NCBI GenBank assembly: GCA_002383415.1
Contig: DFYU01000023.1
Coordinates: 2,168 to 14,518 of the forward strand
Length of the DNA: 12,351 nt
Reading direction: 5' to 3'
From: Geobacter sp. UBA4074
Lineage (GTDB): Bacteria; Desulfobacterota; Desulfuromonadia; Geobacterales; Pseudopelobacteraceae
A program made the position numbers and the translations under genes. The notes beneath the pieces are model-generated. The model made no database searches. It saw only the letters and a program-made list of their open reading frames with translations, and was not told the DNA's origin. The stretch's first letter is position 1. Each line of letters starts with the position of its first letter. Positions 9,876 through 12,351 of the stretch are shown piece by piece.

Positions 9876-10210
9876 TTCACCACTACCACCTGCTGCTCCA
9901 GCGGCACCGTCATCCCCAGGTCCCGCTTGGCGATCGCCTCGATCCGGGCCGGTGTGCTCAACGACTCGGCCTCCAGCTTGAGACGTTTCTGTTCCTGCTC
10001 CAGATCTTTCATCTGTCGCGAGGCCTCGTTGATCTGCAGATTCAACTCCACCAACCGGAAGCGTGACCAGACATGGAAGATCGAGACAATCGTCAACAGC
10101 ACCATGCAGACCATCAGGAACCTGACAATATCAAGTCGGTGAGCCGAGACATCCAACCCGATCTGGGCCGGGATCGCCACCTTGTCATAACCAAATTTAG
10201 CCGTACTCAT
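9872..10210 (-). CDS. ftsL: Cell division protein FtsL
   Basis: FtsL is a small bitopic divisome protein that, with its FtsB/FtsQ partners, activates the FtsW-FtsI pair. The 112-residue protein has a cytoplasmic tail of about 27 residues, one membrane segment (about 28-47, rich in V, L, I, F) and a periplasmic heptad-like coiled coil (about 52-85, LVELNLQINEASRQMKDLEQ and on). It ends with a short tail containing IEAIAKRDLGM (90-100), which resembles the family's typical A-x-x-x-L-G-M ending. Sequence identity within this family is low, so the call rests on topology, size and its position between rsmH and ftsI. The start ATG (10208-10210) has a near-perfect Shine-Dalgarno. The frame extends upstream to 10300 but would overlap rsmH and is rejected. 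Confidence 0.9.
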   Translation of the reverse strand: MSTAKFGYDKVAIPAQIGLDVSAHRLDIVRFLMVCMVLLTIVSIFHVWSRFRLVELNLQINEASRQMKDLEQEQKRLKLEAESLSTPARIEAIAKRDLGMTVPLEQQVVVVK

Positions 10211-10215
10211 CGGCC

Positions 10216-10223
10216 ACCTCCTT
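10216..10223 (-). promoter_or_regulatory. Strong ribosome binding site of ftsL
   Basis: AAGGAGGT on the minus strand, 5 bases before the ftsL ATG and within the 16-base gap after the rsmH stop. It is the best Shine-Dalgarno in the window, and it fixes the ftsL start against longer frames that run into rsmH. It suggests ftsL can be initiated independently of rsmH. Confidence 0.8.
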
Positions 10224-10226
10224 CCA

Positions 10227-11171
10227 TCAACCAGCCAACCGTTCCGCTGCCCGCAACTTGGCGCTGCGCGAACGGGGGTTTTCTGCCAGCTCCGCGTCAC
10301 CAGCCATCACCGGCCGACTGGTCAACACCCGCAGCAACGGCTTCTGTCCGCAGACACACTGCGGCAGCTGCCGGGGACACCGGCAGCCACTGGCAGCATC
10401 TCGCAGACGCTGCTTCACGATACGATCCTCAAGGGAGTGGAACGAGATCACCACCAGCCTCCCCCCCGGCCTGACCAGGTCAATACCGGCCTGCAGGCCC
10501 TGTTCTACCTGCTCCAGCTCGCTGTTCACCAGAATCCGCAGCCCCTGAAAGGTACGGGTTGCCGGATGGATCCGGTCTTCCTGAAACCTGCGCGGAATGG
10601 TGCGCTCCACCAGCTCGGCCAGCTGCAGTGTGGTCTCAAACGGCCGTTCCTGGCGGGCTGCTACGATCCGCTGGGCGATCTTGCGGGCCCAACGTTCCTC
10701 GCCATACTCCTTGATGGCCCGCTCCAGCTCCCGCTCCGACAGGCTGTTCACCAGATCAGCCGCCGTATCGCCTTGGCTTGGATCCATCCGCATATCCAGC
10801 GGTCCATCGGCCCTGAAGCTGAAACCACGCTCGGCACGGTCCAGCTGGGGCGATGAAACCCCCAGGTCCAGCAGCAACCCATCGATTGCCCCAACGCCCT
10901 GGCTTGCCAGCAGTTCGGCCAGATCACCAAAGCTGCCCCGCAGCGGTCGAAAACGGTTGCCAAAGCGCTCCAGGCGCTGGCTTGCCGCCGCCAAGGCCGA
11001 CGGATCACGATCGATGCCGTACACCAGACCATCCGGACCGCTGGCCTCAAGGATCAACTCGCTATGACCACCAGCCCCCAGGGTTCCATCCAGATAAACG
11101 CCGCCAGGCCTGGGGGCCAGATACTGCAACACCTCGGCTGCCATGACCGAGTAATGGGAGAACGATTCCAC
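10227..11171 (-). CDS. rsmH: 16S rRNA (cytosine(1402)-N(4))-methyltransferase RsmH
   Basis: RsmH (formerly MraW) uses S-adenosylmethionine to methylate N4 of C1402 in the decoding centre of 16S rRNA. It has 314 residues, as usual. Motifs are HYSVMAAEV (6-14), the SAM-binding YLDGTLGAGGHS (26-37), YGIDRDP (51-57), LLLDLGVSSPQLD (99-111), GPLDMRMD (123-130), HPATRTFQGLRI (202-213), SFHSLEDRIVK (243-253) and the C-terminal NPRSRSAKLRAAER (298-311). A CRC/CVC cysteine pattern (263-265, 272-274) is also seen in relatives. The start codon is GTG (11169-11171), directly abutting the mraZ TAG with no spacer. Homology (HYSV near the N-terminus) supports it over the ATG nine codons later. There is little Shine-Dalgarno signal, so coupling to mraZ is likely. 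Confidence 0.97.
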   Translation of the reverse strand: MESFSHYSVMAAEVLQYLAPRPGGVYLDGTLGAGGHSELILEASGPDGLVYGIDRDPSALAAASQRLERFGNRFRPLRGSFGDLAELLASQGVGAIDGLLLDLGVSSPQLDRAERGFSFRADGPLDMRMDPSQGDTAADLVNSLSERELERAIKEYGEERWARKIAQRIVAARQERPFETTLQLAELVERTIPRRFQEDRIHPATRTFQGLRILVNSELEQVEQGLQAGIDLVRPGGRLVVISFHSLEDRIVKQRLRDAASGCRCPRQLPQCVCGQKPLLRVLTSRPVMAGDAELAENPRSRSAKLRAAERLAG

Positions 11172-11651
11172 CTAAATACCGAGCTCTGCCAACGCTGCCG
11201 AATCCTGGGGGAAGTTGCGCTCATCCTGGGCGTTGACACGACTGTAGGTCTCCTTGCCCCAGACATCGAACCGCTTGCCCATGCCGACAAAATACAGGTC
11301 GCGCTCAAGCGCCGCATGCAGCCGCAGGGCCGGCGGGATCAGCACCCGGCCCAGCTTGTCAACCGAGCACTCCTGGGCAGGCCCCAGCACCAGACGCTTC
11401 AGGCTGTTCAACTGCGCCAGCGCCAACCCGCCTTCATTGGCCTGAATCTTCTTCTCCAGCTCCTGCCATTCTGAAAGTGGATAGACCGAGAGCCCACGAC
11501 CGTAGCTGCCGTCGCCAAAATCAACCGGGGAGGCCTTGGTGATCACAAAACGCTCGTCACCAAAACCTTGGGACAGCACCTCACGAAACCGCACCGGGAT
11601 ACTGGTCCGCCCCTTGGTATCTATGGTTGTCAGGCATTCACCGCCAAACAT
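11172..11651 (-). CDS. mraZ: Transcriptional regulator MraZ
   Basis: MraZ is a DNA-binding protein of the AbrB/MazE-like swapped-hairpin fold that forms rings and represses its own dcw operon in the bacteria studied. The protein has 159 residues and two copies of the motif: DTKGRTSIP (11-19) and DKLGRVLIPP (98-107). MFGGECLTTID at the start is close to the conserved family N-terminus (MF-G), which fixes the ATG at 11649-11651. A GTG eight codons upstream (11675) is in frame but poorly placed and falls within the operator repeats. AAGGG sits 5 bases before the ATG. It is the first gene of the cluster, with a promoter and phased repeats directly upstream. Confidence 0.96.
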   Translation of the reverse strand: MFGGECLTTIDTKGRTSIPVRFREVLSQGFGDERFVITKASPVDFGDGSYGRGLSVYPLSEWQELEKKIQANEGGLALAQLNSLKRLVLGPAQECSVDKLGRVLIPPALRLHAALERDLYFVGMGKRFDVWGKETYSRVNAQDERNFPQDSAALAELGI

Positions 11652-11658
11652 GGCCACC

Positions 11659-11698
11659 CTTCCCCTCGTTTCCACCTATTACCACTTTTTTCCACTTT
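11659..11698 (-). promoter_or_regulatory. Probable MraZ operator: 10-base-phased GTGG repeats
   Basis: On the minus strand three consecutive 10-base units read AAAGTGGAAA (11689-11698), AAAGTGGTAA (11679-11688) and TAGGTGGAAA (11669-11678). A degenerate fourth unit is CGAGGGGAAG (11659-11668), which overlaps the start of the ribosome binding region. Known MraZ sites are tandem short G-rich repeats with 10-base phasing (TGGGN with 5-base spacers in E. coli, AAAGTG-type boxes in mollicutes). The position between the predicted transcription start and the mraZ ATG fits autorepression. That MraZ binds here is inference. Confidence 0.75.
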
Positions 11699-11705
11699 GC
11701 GGCAA

Positions 11706-11733
11706 ACTATACCAGTCGTCAAGAGACTGTCAA
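11706..11733 (-). promoter_or_regulatory. Sigma70-type promoter of the mraZ operon
   Basis: On the minus strand a perfect -35 TTGACA (11728-11733) is followed by a 16-base spacer and -10 TATAGT (11706-11711). A TG one base before the -10 makes it an extended -10 (TGGTATAGT). The start point should fall near 11698-11700, just before the first operator repeat, giving a leader of about 48 bases. A second TTGACG (11717-11722) is too close to the -10 to serve. Confidence 0.8.
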
Positions 11734-11770
11734 GAACAAAGCATTACTTTTGAACTGAGGGGCTGTGACC

Positions 11771-11808
11771 TGAACCATAAAATGGCCAAATGGCCATTTT
11801 ATGGTTCA
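11771..11808. repeat. Perfect 38-base inverted repeat
   Basis: The left arm TGAACCATAAAATGGCCA (11771-11788) and the right arm TGGCCATTTTATGGTTCA (11791-11808) are perfect inverted complements around a 2-base AA centre. In RNA the turn would be larger, with at least AAAT unpaired. There is no T-run on either side and no gene ends here, so it does not look like a terminator. It lies between two divergent promoters. It could be an operator or the remnant of a mobile element; I cannot tell which. Confidence 0.85.
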
Positions 11809-11842
11809 ATAGGCCGTGGACAGCTTATGGTTCAATGGCGGC
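11791..11842 (+). repeat. Two imperfect 26-base tandem units with core TTATGGTTCAAT
   Basis: Unit 1 (11791-11816) and unit 2 (11817-11842) match at 18 of 26 positions by hand alignment, including an unbroken 12-base core TTATGGTTCAAT (11799-11810 and 11825-11836). The first 10 bases of the core also occur inverted at 11771-11780, as the left arm of the palindrome. Iterated units of this kind occur at ends of some insertion sequences (IS21 family is one) and at multi-site operators. Neither assignment is proven. Confidence 0.65.
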
Positions 11843-11866
11843 CCAAAAGTTCAACAAACGCCCTCC

Positions 11867-11895
11867 TTGACCAAATACACCCCGTGACGTAATCT
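11867..11895 (+). promoter_or_regulatory. Possible promoter of the divergent phosphoesterase gene
   Basis: TTGACC (11867-11872, five of six consensus bases) is followed by a 17-base spacer and TAATCT (11890-11895), a poor -10. A start near 11902 would give a leader of about 30 bases. The -35 and the spacing are good, but the -10 is weak, so this is only a candidate. Confidence 0.35.
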
Positions 11896-11933
11896 TTCGT
11901 GCACCCAACTGACCAGGAAGCACATCAAAGCCT

Positions 11934-12344
11934 ATGGCAATTGTGATTTCCGACATACACGGCGATATCAAAAAGGCCAGGATCTTCCTGGAATACAGGC
12001 CCGACATCGAGCATGTCATTCTCGGTGACCTTGTTGACTCCTTCAATTTTGGCTCGACGCTCCAGAAAGAGCTCGAGTGCCTGGATCTGATTCTCAGATC
12101 AAACTCCACCCTGCTCTGGGGCAATCACGACCTCGCCTATACCGACAAACCCTGCTGGCCACCATACTCGCGACTCCCGGATTCCTTGAAACCCATATCC
12201 AACATGATGATCCCGCACGTGGGGCGATTCAGGGTGGCACACGCTGTAGACGGATGGCTTTGCACCCACGCCGGCGTCTCAACGATGCTTGCCAAAAATT
12301 TGCCGGATCTTCCGATGAGCAGTTGCGATGTCAATCGGCATTGA
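11934..12344 (+). CDS. Calcineurin-like metallophosphoesterase, short and possibly truncated
   Basis: This is a predicted metal-dependent phosphatase of the calcineurin-like/PPP fold; the substrate is unknown. The 136-residue frame has the first motifs in order: DIH (D7, H9) at the very N-terminus, GDLVD (31-35), GNHD (63-66) and THAG (111-114). Relatives normally run to about 180-250 residues and carry a final GHT or GHxH histidine motif. Here the protein stops 22 residues after THAG without it, so it is either a decayed gene or hit by a frameshift. From about 12338 another frame (A-L-K-I) is open to the window end, but that is only four codons. The ATG fits because family members begin right at the DxH strand; AGGAAG lies 13 bases upstream, somewhat far. 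GC is lower than in the dcw genes. Confidence 0.7.
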   Translation: MAIVISDIHGDIKKARIFLEYRPDIEHVILGDLVDSFNFGSTLQKELECLDLILRSNSTLLWGNHDLAYTDKPCWPPYSRLPDSLKPISNMMIPHVGRFRVAHAVDGWLCTHAGVSTMLAKNLPDLPMSSCDVNRH

Positions 12345-12351
12345 AAATTGA

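Noticed and set aside
10211..10300. Upstream extension of ftsL by 30 codons
   Set aside because: It would run into the end of rsmH. The ATG at 10210 has a near-perfect AAGGAGGT at the right distance.
11771..11808. Inverted repeat as a transcription terminator
   Set aside because: There is no T-run after either arm and both flanking genes are transcribed away from it, so nothing ends here.
11825..11892. A 21-codon plus-strand frame starting ATGGTTCAATGG in the intergenic region
   Set aside because: It starts inside the repeat unit, has no ribosome binding site and has no recognisable sequence, so chance is the better explanation.

Overview
The window is the front part of a division and cell wall (dcw) gene cluster, read entirely on the minus strand, plus one divergent gene on the plus strand at the right end. 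In transcription order (right to left) the cluster is mraZ, rsmH, ftsL, ftsI, murE, murF, mraY, murD, ftsW, murG and the first 81 codons of murC, which runs off the left edge. This is the classical dcw order. The DNPR motif in MurE indicates a meso-diaminopimelate (Gram-negative type) peptidoglycan. FtsI carries a C-terminal PASTA domain. The gene order, the PASTA-bearing FtsI and the moderately high GC suggest a deltaproteobacterium of the Geobacter/Desulfuromonas type. That assignment rests on recognition of the proteins, not on a search.

Layout: 1-244 murC (partial); 249-1358 murG; 1355-2497 ftsW; 2497-3837 murD; 3839-4915 mraY; 4926-6302 murF; 6304-7824 murE; 7837-9840 ftsI; 9872-10210 ftsL; 10227-11171 rsmH; 11172-11651 mraZ. 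No junction exceeds 31 bases. Several stop and start codons overlap (ATGA, TGATG) or abut (TAGGTG), so the cluster looks like one operon with tight translational coupling. The 31-base gap between ftsL and ftsI is bridged exactly by a 12-codon mini-ORF that overlaps both neighbours through ATGA.

The intergenic region 11652-11933 holds the control elements. A strong sigma70-type promoter (TTGACA, 16 bases, extended -10 TGGTATAGT) faces mraZ. Directly after its predicted start point come 10-base-phased repeats around GTGG, which look like an MraZ operator. Further right are a perfect 38-base inverted repeat and a 26-base imperfect tandem repeat that I cannot assign. Beyond them is a weak plus-strand promoter candidate, then a calcineurin-type phosphoesterase (11934-12344). 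That gene has visibly lower GC and stops before the last metal-binding motif of its family.

How the genes work together: MurC, MurD, MurE and MurF build UDP-MurNAc-pentapeptide in the cytoplasm. MraY and MurG turn it into lipid I and lipid II at the inner membrane. FtsW polymerises it and FtsI cross-links it at the septum, with FtsL as part of the divisome scaffold. RsmH modifies 16S rRNA and MraZ represses the cluster. The cluster itself is conventional. The parts that merit a second look are the mraZ upstream region, the ftsL-ftsI junction and the divergent gene.
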